From positions 4,417 to 68,416 of the forward strand of contig URKQ01000017.1 in assembly GCA_900548455.1 (NCBI GenBank): 64,000 nt of DNA. The letters are read 5' to 3'. Below are positions 36,777 to 45,553 of the stretch, piece after piece. The stretch's first letter is position 1. Each line of letters begins with the position of its first letter. This DNA comes from an uncultured Clostridium sp. GTDB taxonomy: Bacteria > Bacillota > Clostridia > Clostridiales > Clostridiaceae. A program made the position numbers and the translations under genes. A model generated the notes under the pieces. The model had not been told where the DNA came from, made no database searches, and was given only the letters and a program-made list of their open reading frames with translations.

Positions 36777-37799
36777 TTAATTATTTAAACGAGTTGCAAA
36801 TACTCTACTCATATATTTCATTGAATTTTTTGCTTCTTGCAGTGTATTCACATCTGCACCAACTTCCATTAGTATTGCATTATCACTTAAATCTTGACTA
36901 TAGAAGTTAATTCCACTTGGATAAGTTGTAATACTCTTATCTCTCATAAGTCCAGGATACATAGAATTAGTTATATCTATTAAGGAGTTTATATTAGCCA
37001 TATGTGCATCTACTCTTGGATCTAGTTCAGTAGTTACAAACATAATTCTAGCTACAGATTCACCATTTAATTCCGTTGTAACTCTTTCTTTACTAGGTCC
37101 TCCATCTCTATGAAGATCAATTATAAGATCAAAGTCTCCATAGCTATTAAGATACTTTAAAAAAGTTTCTTTAGAATAGGAGTATGCATTATTATAATCT
37201 ATAACGTCATGTTCCGTCTTATCATGTATTACAGTAAATCCTAAAGTTTCAAGCTGAGATGTAAGTTCATCTCCAACAGCTGCAACCGTTGTAGAAAGTC
37301 CATTTCTACCTTCAGCATAAGCTTCATTGGTATGGGTGTGATATATAAGAATTTTCTTTTTGGAGTTATCTTTAGGATCACCTATCATATCAACCACTGC
37401 TCCAGCTTTATTAACATCTTCATCCTTTAATTTAAAAGGATTTATAACTAAATTAGCCGCCTGCTTATTAACATCCTCAGATAATCCTACCATATCCTTA
37501 TCTTTTACTTTACATCCATCTAAACAACCAACTTCTCTTTGAATTATTTCTAAAGGATTAATTATTATACTTCCAAATAATTTCTTATCATCATGATTTT
37601 CACTTACTTTAAACACTCCTATGGTATCACCTATGAGCTTCATAAAAAAATTACTCATAGTTACTTCCTTTGGTGACTCATTACTCTCAGCCACTGTAGG
37701 TGTAGCAAAAACCATTAATCCTAGCATTATTATACCAATGGCTAAAATTATAGTTCTAGTAAAGAAAACCCTTATTTTAGATGACTCTTTGCTATTCAC
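36777..37799 (-). CDS. spoIIP: Stage II sporulation protein P
   Basis: 340 residues. An N-terminal membrane anchor (~12-34) precedes the amidase/endopeptidase domain with ILIYHTHTNEAY, LIIDLHRDGG and AILMEVGADVNTLQEA, which contain the zinc and catalytic residues. SpoIIP cuts septal peptidoglycan during engulfment with SpoIID and SpoIIM. GTG start at 37799 with GGGGGGAG upstream. It follows gpr, the normal gpr-spoIIP pairing. Confidence 0.95.
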   Translation of the reverse strand: MNSKESSKIRVFFTRTIILAIGIIMLGLMVFATPTVAESNESPKEVTMSNFFMKLIGDTIGVFKVSENHDDKKLFGSIIINPLEIIQREVGCLDGCKVKDKDMVGLSEDVNKQAANLVINPFKLKDEDVNKAGAVVDMIGDPKDNSKKKILIYHTHTNEAYAEGRNGLSTTVAAVGDELTSQLETLGFTVIHDKTEHDVIDYNNAYSYSKETFLKYLNSYGDFDLIIDLHRDGGPSKERVTTELNGESVARIMFVTTELDPRVDAHMANINSLIDITNSMYPGLMRDKSITTYPSGINFYSQDLSDNAILMEVGADVNTLQEAKNSMKYMSRVFATRLNN

Positions 37800-37909
37800 T
37801 TTCTCCCCCCCTATGTTTGAGCTATGTTTTTCATAAATATTAATTACTACATAGCTTATTTAATTAAACATATGTGAGAAGCTGCGAATTTATTACTATA
37901 AAGCTAGAT

Positions 37910-38929
37910 TTAATTCAAGTAAGTATTAATATCATCTAAAGTCAAAGCTGGTTGAAGCGCTATATTAATTCCATTGGCAATAATTTTAGAAACACTTTCT
38001 ATAACTTTGTCTATTTCCTTAGGAGTCACTACCATTCCTCCTAGCGTTGGATCTAAAACTTCTTTTATTAAAGCGCTCTTCTCTTCCTTATCAACATCCT
38101 TTAACATATTATAAAAAGCACTATCCTTAGTTGAAGATTTTATTAAAGAATCTAATAACATATCAATAGTATCATTTGCTAAGGTTCCTGCATGAACTAC
38201 CGTTGGCACACCAATAGCTATTACTGGCACTCCCAATGTTTCTTCACTAAGTTCTGCCCTCTTATTTCCAACCCCTGCTCCTGGGGCTATTCCTGTATTA
38301 CCCATTTGAATAGTTCTATTAACCCTTTGAGTTTTTCTTGAAGCAAGGGCATCTATACATATAATAAGGCTAGGTTTAATTCTATCCACTACACCTTTAA
38401 TTATTTCACTAGTCTCCATTCCAGTAAGTCCTAAGACACCCGGTGCAATAGCACAAACAGGTCTAACTCCTTCATCTATATCATCAGGCACATACTCCTT
38501 TAAATGTCTACTTACCATTATTTTAGAAACTACTTGAGGCCCAACCGCATCAGGTGTTATATTCCAATTGCCTAATCCCACTACTAAAGCTGTCATATCT
38601 TCCTGCAAATTAATTAATTTAGAAAGTTCCTTAGCAACTACTTCACTAAGTTCTATAATTCTATCTCCATCATAATATACAAAATCACCGTACTCTAATG
38701 TAACATATTCACCTACAGGCTTTCCGATAACTTTTGCACCATTTTCATTTTTTATACGAACCCAATTAACTTTAATATTATGATCTAGATATTCCTCACT
38801 TTCGATTCCATCTATTTCTCCTTCATTTGCTTCATTATAAATTTCTCTAGCTTCTACTGCTAGGTCAGTCCGTACACTATAATTATCTTCCATAGCTCTT
38901 TCATCTTCTTTAAGTCTTCTTCTAATCAT
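37910..38929 (-). CDS. gpr: Germination protease GPR
   Basis: 339 residues of peptidase family A25. The propeptide and cleavage region are seen in NYSVRTDLAVEAREIY; the core includes VGLGNWNITPDAVGPQVV and IDALASRKTQRVNRTIQ, and GVPTVVHAGTL. GPR degrades small acid-soluble spore proteins at germination after self-activation. I place the start at the ATG at 38929 (MIRRRLKEDERAME) with GAGGTG upstream; the longer reading from 39013 has none. Confidence 0.96.
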   Translation of the reverse strand: MIRRRLKEDERAMEDNYSVRTDLAVEAREIYNEANEGEIDGIESEEYLDHNIKVNWVRIKNENGAKVIGKPVGEYVTLEYGDFVYYDGDRIIELSEVVAKELSKLINLQEDMTALVVGLGNWNITPDAVGPQVVSKIMVSRHLKEYVPDDIDEGVRPVCAIAPGVLGLTGMETSEIIKGVVDRIKPSLIICIDALASRKTQRVNRTIQMGNTGIAPGAGVGNKRAELSEETLGVPVIAIGVPTVVHAGTLANDTIDMLLDSLIKSSTKDSAFYNMLKDVDKEEKSALIKEVLDPTLGGMVVTPKEIDKVIESVSKIIANGINIALQPALTLDDINTYLN

Positions 38930-39057
38930 TAATTGCACCTCACCAATTTTCTTTCCTTTTTTATTATTATTAACCCTATAATTATGATTATTTTTTCCTA
39001 AAAACATATTCATATACTTCCATTATTCTGCTTTTAAATAATAAAGGTAAATTTCTC

Positions 39058-39086
39058 TTGAAGTGAGTATAAATTAATGTTATAAT
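39058..39086 (+). promoter_or_regulatory. Sigma A promoter for rpsT
   Basis: TTGAAG (39058-39063), 17-base spacer, TATAAT (39081-39086), leaving an ~80-base leader before rpsT. Confidence 0.82.
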
Positions 39087-39170
39087 AGCTTTTGTTATAT
39101 GAAACTCGTAAGCAGACTTCCCCAAAGCTGCCACGAAGGTATGATAAAAATACAAGGGGGTGAATTTATA

Positions 39171-39437
39171 ATGGCAAACATTAAATCAGCTAAAAAGAGA
39201 ATAAAAGTTACTCAAGCTAAGACTATGAGAAACACTATGATCAAATCTGCTCTTAAAACTACTATAAAGAAATTTGAAGCTGCTGTAGCTAACAAAGACG
39301 TTGCTCTAGCTCAAGAAAATTTCCAAAAAGTAGTTAAAGCCCTTGACATGGCTGCATCTAAAGGAATAATACATAAGAATAAAGCAGCTAAGAAAAAATC
39401 AAGATTAGCAGTTAGATTAAACGGATTATCTGCATAA
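39171..39437 (+). CDS. rpsT: 30S ribosomal protein S20
   Basis: 88 residues: MANIKSAKKRIKVTQ at the N-terminus and the helical body QENFQKVVKALDMAASKGII with HKNKAAKKKSRLAVRL. S20 binds 16S rRNA early in 30S assembly. The start at 39171 has AAGGGGGTG upstream; a longer in-frame reading into the leader is rejected. It is a single-gene plus-strand unit between gpr and holA, its usual place. Confidence 0.97.
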   Translation: MANIKSAKKRIKVTQAKTMRNTMIKSALKTTIKKFEAAVANKDVALAQENFQKVVKALDMAASKGIIHKNKAAKKKSRLAVRLNGLSA

Positions 39438-39490
39438 TTAAATATACCGGTTATTAACCGGTTATTTAATTATATAGAACTTTCTATATA

Positions 39491-39545
39491 AAAAAAGAAA
39501 CTGTCACATAAGTAGTAATTTCTACTATGTGGCAGTTTCTTTTTT
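39491..39545. terminator. Bidirectional terminator between rpsT and holA
   Basis: Long stem AAAAAAGAAACTG-(T)CACATA-AGTAG paired with CTACT-ATGTG-GCAGTTTCTTTTTT, with T-runs on both strands. A second short palindrome, ACCGGTTATTAACCGGT (39446-39462), lies just after the rpsT stop. Confidence 0.9.
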
Positions 39546-39546
39546 A

Positions 39547-40566
39547 TTACCGATTCATCATGGCTTTAACCATTAACATTTCTATGGAGTTTTTAGCATC
39601 TACAGACTTACTTTTTATTTCTAGTTCTGTAGCAACACAAAGTGCTAAATTCTTCTCCAGAGCCTCCACGGAAAACTTTTTACTTTGATTTATCATCTTC
39701 TCTGCTATATAAGGATTTAAGTTATACTCCTTAACTAATTCATCTTTTTTAGCTCCCTTTGCAGTTTTAATTCTCAATGCAAATAATAGTTTAAACTGCC
39801 TTTCAATCATAGCTAAAATTTTAGTAGGTTTTTCTCCCCTATAGATTAGTTCATTTAAGGTATCAATGGAGCCTTTAATATTTCTTTCAGATAAATTAGA
39901 TACCAAATTAAAGATGTCACTTTCTTTTTCATAGGGGCACATTTTAATTATATCTTCCCTTTTTATATCTCTACCATCTGTAAATAAAATCAGCTTTTCT
40001 ACCTCTTGATCTACTATATTCATATTGTTTTCAATAACAGAACAAAAATATCCAAGTTCACTTCTACCAATTTCTTTTCCCTTAGCTTCAAATATGGCTT
40101 TTACCCTATTTTGAAAGCCCATACCTTTAAGTTTATCTACTTTAACAATTTCACATACATTTTGTAGTTTTTTAACCTTTGAACTTATTTTCTCTCTATC
40201 ATCATCAAATATGTAATACATAACAAAAGTAGTGTATGATGGTATGTTTTTTAAGTAGTCTCTTAATTTCTCTATGTCTTTTTCATCTTTTTTTCCATCT
40301 TTTAAAAAGCTAGCCCTAAATACCTCTACCATTCTTTTTTCACTCATAAAGGGTACAGTTTCACAATCATTAATTATTGAATCCATATTAATTTTGTCAC
40401 CTTCGAGTCTAGTATAATTAAAATCCTCAAAAGTTGGATCAACTATAACTTCCTTAAGCTTTTTTATATTAGATTTAATAAGCCATTCATCAGTTCCACA
40501 AAATATATAAAGGTTTTTCAACTCTCCATTTTTAATATTATTTTCAAACTGTTCTAAAGTAATCAC
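39547..40566 (-). CDS. holA: DNA polymerase III subunit delta
   Basis: 339 residues of the HolA family: NLYIFCGTDEWLIKSNIKKL at the N-terminus and domain III with GEKPTKILAMIERQFKLLF. It opens the sliding clamp within the clamp loader. GTG start at 40566 with GGGGGA upstream, which lies in the last codons of comEC; the two are three bases apart. Confidence 0.93.
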   Translation of the reverse strand: MITLEQFENNIKNGELKNLYIFCGTDEWLIKSNIKKLKEVIVDPTFEDFNYTRLEGDKINMDSIINDCETVPFMSEKRMVEVFRASFLKDGKKDEKDIEKLRDYLKNIPSYTTFVMYYIFDDDREKISSKVKKLQNVCEIVKVDKLKGMGFQNRVKAIFEAKGKEIGRSELGYFCSVIENNMNIVDQEVEKLILFTDGRDIKREDIIKMCPYEKESDIFNLVSNLSERNIKGSIDTLNELIYRGEKPTKILAMIERQFKLLFALRIKTAKGAKKDELVKEYNLNPYIAEKMINQSKKFSVEALEKNLALCVATELEIKSKSVDAKNSIEMLMVKAMMNR

Positions 40567-40569
40567 TTT

Positions 40570-42321
40570 TTAATTTCCCCCTATACATTCCTTAACAACA
40601 TAAGGTCCTATTATTTTTACTCTACCATAGTAGCGACCAACTTTTTTATCATTAGATTCAAAATTTATTATATCACATTTTTCGTCACTATTAGAGTACT
40701 TAGTTTCTTCTTCTTTAAAAAGGCACTTTTTTTCATTCTTGTAGGAGAAAAAAGTTAAAAGGTTTTTGTTTTCTTCTTTAAAATGTAATTTATAATTCTC
40801 ATCTAAAGTTAAGTCCATACAATTTTCAAATTCATCATATATCCGATCAACTTTAGTATGATCTTCATAATAGTATTTAAATTTTACTTTATCACCACTA
40901 ATCAAAACATCTCTTCCTTTATAATTAACCTCTACTATATCGGACTTCTTTCCTTCAATAAAACTAACTTCAGGAAATACATGGTAAGGTTCTTTTATAA
41001 CTAAAACCATAAGAATTATAGGAAAAAATTTTAGAGAGGACACTCCTCTTTTTATCAGTTCATAGGAAAGATATAAAAAGAGTATTACTAACCCCTGAAA
41101 ATAAGTAAAAGCCAAGGGACTTACAATTATTTGTGATAACCCATTTTCTATAGTAGTTATAATAAGAAATAAAATTTTTATAGCTTTTACAACCACTCCA
41201 AATGCAAAGGGCACCTTTTGCATTAAAAAAGCTATAATTCCTAAAATTACTTCACCCGTATAAAATGGGATTAACAATAAATTTGATATAAACCCTCCAA
41301 AACTTACTTTATTAAATATAAATATTAAATATGGCAATGTAAATATCATAGCACTTGTAGAAAGACTTAAAGAATTACTAATAAAGCTAGGTAATTTATA
41401 TAACCTTCTATTAAGCTTTTTATTATAAATTAATATCCCTAATACAGCTAAAAAACTTAGCATATACCCTACATCTAAAATATAATAAGGTCTTATTAAA
41501 ATTAAAACAAAGGCCGCCGTAGCCAGTGATGATATGCTATCGTACTTCTTTCTTATTTTAGTACCAAGGACCATCATTAATATCATTATAAAAGCTCTTA
41601 TGGTTGACGGTTTTGAACCAGTAAATATAGTAAATAAAAATGATAATAAGAGAGCAATCCTATATCCTACTAATTTACTTAAGACACCATAAACTAAAGT
41701 TAAATGAAGCCCTGAAACACTAATTATATGAGAAATACCTAAAACATTTAACTGCTCTTTTTTCTCATAAGATAAATAATTCGTATCACCAGTACTAATT
41801 GCTAAAATTATCCCTGCTTCATCTTCTTTTAAACCTGAGTCTACAAGGTTACTGTAATACTCTTCTTTATCTTTATATATCTTTGCTGTAAAATCAGCTT
41901 TTAACTTTGCCTTTTCACATACTGTATATTTACCTACAATCCCCTTAGAGTAATCTTTTTCCTCCTTAAAAGAACCTTTGAAGCTGTATCTTTCTCCTAG
42001 CTCTAACTTATCATTAGAAATAACTTTTATTCTTTTACTACTAACATCCCCTATATAATAACTTTTCTTATCTTCTGCAATTCTGCAACTAGATATATCT
42101 TCTCTTAGCGTTGAATTAAAGTATAGCTGACAATTTAGTATGGGGAGTATAAAAAATAAAAACAATATAATAGCAAATGTTTTATCCTTTAACTTTTTAA
42201 GAAATAACAAAAAAAGTAGAAACCAAATGATTCCTACTACAATTCCAAAATACTGAAAAAGAAAATATGCTGCCGTTCCCATAGCTAAAGCAATATATAT
42301 TAAAACCATTGGTCTATCCAT
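40570..42321 (-). CDS. comEC: ComEC/Rec2 competence channel protein lacking an intact nuclease-like domain
   Basis: 583 residues. N-terminal helices and an OB-like external domain (~50-150) precede the Competence domain with LGISHIISVSGLHLTLVYG and GSKPSTIRAFIMILMMV. The C-terminal metallo-beta-lactamase domain seen in many ComEC proteins is reduced to ~130 residues (EVSFIEGKKSDIVEV) with no HxHxDH motif, so any nuclease activity of this domain should be missing. ComEC moves single-stranded DNA across the membrane. Start placed at the ATG at 42321. comEA is separate, at 53 kb. Confidence 0.88.
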   Translation of the reverse strand: MDRPMVLIYIALAMGTAAYFLFQYFGIVVGIIWFLLFLLFLKKLKDKTFAIILFLFFILPILNCQLYFNSTLREDISSCRIAEDKKSYYIGDVSSKRIKVISNDKLELGERYSFKGSFKEEKDYSKGIVGKYTVCEKAKLKADFTAKIYKDKEEYYSNLVDSGLKEDEAGIILAISTGDTNYLSYEKKEQLNVLGISHIISVSGLHLTLVYGVLSKLVGYRIALLLSFLFTIFTGSKPSTIRAFIMILMMVLGTKIRKKYDSISSLATAAFVLILIRPYYILDVGYMLSFLAVLGILIYNKKLNRRLYKLPSFISNSLSLSTSAMIFTLPYLIFIFNKVSFGGFISNLLLIPFYTGEVILGIIAFLMQKVPFAFGVVVKAIKILFLIITTIENGLSQIIVSPLAFTYFQGLVILFLYLSYELIKRGVSSLKFFPIILMVLVIKEPYHVFPEVSFIEGKKSDIVEVNYKGRDVLISGDKVKFKYYYEDHTKVDRIYDEFENCMDLTLDENYKLHFKEENKNLLTFFSYKNEKKCLFKEEETKYSNSDEKCDIINFESNDKKVGRYYGRVKIIGPYVVKECIGGN

Positions 42322-42373
42322 ATCATCACCCAATGTAATTTTTGACAATTATTCATTAGTTCATTCACCCTTA

Positions 42374-43672
42374 TTATTTTATTTCTTCTGTCAAAGCACA
42401 TTGAGGCTCTTCTTTAACTCCACTAGTCTGATTTCCACATAACGCTTTCCTAAAACACAAAATACATATAATCATAATAAGTGAAGTAATCAAAAAACAT
42501 AGAGATGTAGAGATTTTGTCATATAATACACCAAATATCATTTGACCAAAAGGTATTGCACAACCACAAGCAACTCCCATAACAGACAATACTCTTCCCA
42601 TTATATCTAGAGGAACATTTTCCTGCATAAGCGTATTAAGAACTATATTCCCTGTAGTTACAACTATTCCTATAACAAATATTATTGCAATGGAACTTAT
42701 ATATGGAATTAAATTAGAACTAAAAATATTTAAATACCCATTAGATGGAATTATACTTAGAACACCTATTAGTAGTCCTGTTGTGAGTATTACATAAAAC
42801 TCAACTTTACCATGGTGATATTTTTTATATATACGTGAGGCTATAAAAGGTGCCACAATCATTGATACCACCTCAAAGGATTCGATAAGTCCATATTGAA
42901 AATCCGAAACATGAATTATCTGTTTAGCCATATAGGTTACTCCAATTGTAAAAAGGGGATTAAATGCAAAATTAACTACTACTGCAATCATTATAATTGT
43001 CAAAATAAACTTTTGATTTTTTATAAATCCAATTCCCTCTTTAAAGTCACTATTAAACCTTTTAAAGGAAATTGCTTCAGCAGCCTTTTCAATTTTAGGT
43101 ACATTTATAAAGGATTCACTTATTCCAGATAGTATAAAACTTATACTATTTATTATAAGAAGAATCTCTAAACCGAAAGCACCTAAAAGCACACCTGCAA
43201 GAGCTGGTGCAAAGAGACTGCCTATACTATTAAAAAGAGAGTTTAAACTATTTCCATCAACTAACTCATCCTTTTTAAGAACTGAAGGTATTATAGTGCT
43301 TGTTACCGGATCAAATACAACTGAAATTAGTGAAAGGGATATATTTAATATATAAATATGAATAAGGTTAAACCCTCCATTAATTTTAAATATAATAGCA
43401 AAAACACCAACTATTACTCCACTTAATATATCTAATCCAACCATCATCTTTTTTCTATCAAACCAATCAGCAAAAACCCCCGCTATAGGTCCCAAAATCA
43501 ATCTAGGAATTATTGTTATTGCCAAAACAGAAGCAAATTTTGTAGCTGAACCTGTGATACTTAAAACATATAACGATAGCGCGAAACTTTGCATTTGGCT
43601 CCCTACATTAGATACAAGTTTACCAAAGATTAAAAGAAAAAAATCCTTTTGTTTTAATAAAGAAGCTTTCAT
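42374..43672 (-). CDS. MFS transporter (MFS_3/macrolide-efflux-like)
   Basis: 432 residues with about 12 transmembrane segments. The motif between helices 2 and 3 is GPIAGVFADWFDRKKMM, and helices 7-12 follow a charged loop (~200-225). The closest pattern is the MFS_3 exporter branch that includes Mef-like efflux proteins; the substrate is unknown. I place the start at the ATG at 43672 with GGAGG seven bases upstream. It is divergent from the HTH-TPR regulator gene, and a 28-base inverted repeat between its -10 and start is a likely operator. Confidence 0.83.
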   Translation of the reverse strand: MKASLLKQKDFFLLIFGKLVSNVGSQMQSFALSLYVLSITGSATKFASVLAITIIPRLILGPIAGVFADWFDRKKMMVGLDILSGVIVGVFAIIFKINGGFNLIHIYILNISLSLISVVFDPVTSTIIPSVLKKDELVDGNSLNSLFNSIGSLFAPALAGVLLGAFGLEILLIINSISFILSGISESFINVPKIEKAAEAISFKRFNSDFKEGIGFIKNQKFILTIIMIAVVVNFAFNPLFTIGVTYMAKQIIHVSDFQYGLIESFEVVSMIVAPFIASRIYKKYHHGKVEFYVILTTGLLIGVLSIIPSNGYLNIFSSNLIPYISSIAIIFVIGIVVTTGNIVLNTLMQENVPLDIMGRVLSVMGVACGCAIPFGQMIFGVLYDKISTSLCFLITSLIMIICILCFRKALCGNQTSGVKEEPQCALTEEIK

Positions 43673-43730
43673 AATACATCCTCCAAATAAATCATCAACA
43701 TCAAGCAAGTGCACTTTTACTATCATATTT

Positions 43731-43758
43731 AAAGTGTAAATAATTTTGTTTACGCTTT
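43731..43758. promoter_or_regulatory. Candidate operator of the MFS gene
   Basis: AAAGTGTAAA, eight bases, TTTACGCTTT: a 10-8-10 inverted repeat with one mismatch, lying from just after the -10 towards the start codon, where a repressor would block transcription. Confidence 0.5.
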
Positions 43759-43759
43759 A

Positions 43760-43788
43760 ATAGTACCATACCTTTTTATGTATGTAAA
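43760..43788 (-). promoter_or_regulatory. Promoter of the MFS gene
   Basis: Minus strand TTTACA (43783-43788), 17-base spacer, TACTAT (43760-43765). The spacer contains a second small palindrome (CATAC...GTATG). Confidence 0.6.
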
Positions 43789-44004
43789 TACTTTTTATTA
43801 CATATAATAAAATAACCTCTATTGGCATTGTTGCACTGGATACCAAATCTATTATAGGTTAATAAATCACAGTCTCCATTATTGACACTGCTAAATATTC
43901 TATCTATGTAAGGTAATTATTTTACTTCAAAAAAACAATATGATATAATTTATTATGATATATATTAAAAAATATTGATAAATACTGGTAAGGAGTAAAT
44001 TAAT

Positions 44005-45318
44005 ATGGATATTTTATCACCTGGGAAAAAAATAAAAAGAATTAGAAAAGATTTAAAAATTAGCCAAAAGGAAATTGCTGGTGGATTAGTTACACGCGAA
44101 CTTATTAGTATTATTGAAAATGATAAATCTACCCTTACTCCCACAGTAGCAAAAATAATTACCGATAATATAAATAAAATATGTAAAGAAAGAAACATTG
44201 ATTTTAATGTGGATACAGACTATTTATTAGAAGATATAAATTCTCAAGCCAACAAAATTGCTAGTAATTATATAGACTTTTTATGTAATAATGAAAATAA
44301 TATCTCTAAAGATTTCTCAAAAGATATAAACGAGATTGAGTTGTTTTTAAGAAAATACGATTTACCTGATAAAAAAACAATTATATACGAAAAAATAGGA
44401 GATATATTAAGACATCAAAAAAAATTTAATTCTTGTTATATTTACTATATAAAAGCTTTTGAGAATTATAATAATATGATTAATGATATTAGGGTATTTA
44501 AATTGCTTGTAAATCTAGGTAATGTATGTTTATATCTTTGCAGAGATAAAGAAGCTTTAAATTTTAATAATCTAGCTCTTATATATAATAATAATGTTGA
44601 TGAAAGTTTAAAATACAAAGTTTTTTTCAATAATACACTTGCATATATGCATTTACGCGAGCATGATAAAGCTTTGCTTGAAATTGATCATATTCTAAGC
44701 ACCTTTAAAACTCTTGGTAACGAAAAAATTTTCGAACTTAATATTCTAAAAGTTAACTGTCTTAGATATAAGAAATTTTATAAAGAAGCATTAGTTATTA
44801 ATGAGTCTATGCTAGATAATTTAAATATTAGCGATGCTGAAAATATTATGCTAGTGGTCACTAACATCCTCGATATCTATACTGTAATTAAAGATACAAA
44901 AAACACAAAAATTTATTTGGATAAGTTACTTTATTTGATAAATAATTATAAAAACGCAGATGAAAGTTACCATTCACCAAATGATTATAATCAAATAGGT
45001 TTATCTGCTACTTTAATTAACAAATTGGACCTTGCTACTAAATACTACAAAAAATCTATTTATGTTTCCAAAGTCCAAAAAAACTTACGAATATTATTAC
45101 TATCCTTAGACCAACTTTTAGATATACTTATAAAAGAAAAAAATATAGAAGAAATAAATTCCTTTAAAAATGAAATAATTGAACTTCTATCCTTAGATAT
45201 CATTTCTTCTAATATAAGTCCAATATTTAAGCTTATGAATTTTTACAATGAAATTGAAGATAGAGAAAGTTTGAGAAGTTTATTAGAATTTATTTTAGAG
45301 CACAACAGCAAGGGTTAA
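44005..45318 (+). CDS. HTH (XRE type) regulator with TPR-like domain
   Basis: 437 residues. Residues 8-60 form an XRE-type helix-turn-helix (GKKIKRIRKDLKISQKEIAG, then TRELISIIENDKSTL). The rest is all-helical with TPR-like repeats (for example KKFNSCYIYYIKAFENYNNM, DLATKYYKKSIYVSKVQKNL). This layout matches RRNPP-like or related Clostridium regulators that bind peptides; no adjacent propeptide gene is seen. Start has AAGGAG upstream. Likely target is the divergent MFS gene. Its last three codons lie in the ascending arm of a perfect terminator hairpin. Confidence 0.8.
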   Translation: MDILSPGKKIKRIRKDLKISQKEIAGGLVTRELISIIENDKSTLTPTVAKIITDNINKICKERNIDFNVDTDYLLEDINSQANKIASNYIDFLCNNENNISKDFSKDINEIELFLRKYDLPDKKTIIYEKIGDILRHQKKFNSCYIYYIKAFENYNNMINDIRVFKLLVNLGNVCLYLCRDKEALNFNNLALIYNNNVDESLKYKVFFNNTLAYMHLREHDKALLEIDHILSTFKTLGNEKIFELNILKVNCLRYKKFYKEALVINESMLDNLNISDAENIMLVVTNILDIYTVIKDTKNTKIYLDKLLYLINNYKNADESYHSPNDYNQIGLSATLINKLDLATKYYKKSIYVSKVQKNLRILLLSLDQLLDILIKEKNIEEINSFKNEIIELLSLDIISSNISPIFKLMNFYNEIEDRESLRSLLEFILEHNSKG

Positions 45319-45349
45319 AAGTTAGTAACTCACTAACTTTTAACCCTTG
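45309..45349 (+). terminator. Long perfect hairpin at the end of the HTH-TPR gene
   Basis: An 18-bp perfect stem (CAAGGGTTAAAAGTTAGT and its complement, 5-base loop) starts inside the last codons of the gene. No strong T-tract follows on either strand. The descending arm joins directly to the tRNA-Sec-like remnant, as the selC terminator does at 47047. Confidence 0.65.
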
Positions 45350-45412
45350 TACATTCTTTGCGGGAATATGTTAGAATGGAACACATCCGTCATAGCAAGG
45401 GCATTGGTATTG
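45345..45412 (-). pseudogene. Decayed 3' fragment of tRNA-Sec (selC remnant or attachment-site copy)
   Basis: The sequence CCTTGTACATTCTTTG followed by CGGGAATATG is shared exactly (bar one deleted G) with 47044-47070, the 3' end of tRNA-Sec and the 15 bases beyond it. Similarity continues, with changes, through the T arm and part of the variable arm (GAATGGAACACATCCGTC against GAATCGAACTCACCCGTC) and then fades. The T stem no longer pairs and the acceptor 5' half and anticodon are absent, so it cannot be functional. Same orientation as the intact gene, 1.7 kb away. Confidence 0.8.
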
Positions 45413-45553
45413 TAAATTTAATATTAAAAAACCTTATTTTTTAATATTTATCATTTTTTACATCTGTAGTATACTATTGTTATTAGCTTAAGTATCTTTT
45501 ATAACTATACTAATGATAATTTAGTAAATTTATTGATTAAGGTGGAGTATATT

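Larger units (their letters stand above)
43673..44004. other. Divergent regulatory region between MFS gene and HTH-TPR gene
   Basis: 332 bases without a gene. It contains the MFS promoter and an operator candidate (listed separately), then AT-rich sequence with no further clear element until AAGGAG at 43990, the binding site of the HTH-TPR gene. Confidence 0.55.

Noticed and set aside
39099..39170. N-terminal extension of S20 into its leader
   Set aside because: The ATG at 39171 has AAGGGGGTG and gives the universal MANIKSA start; the extra codons are leader.
45345..45412. A second functional tRNA
   Set aside because: The T stem does not pair, and the acceptor 5' half and anticodon arm are missing.
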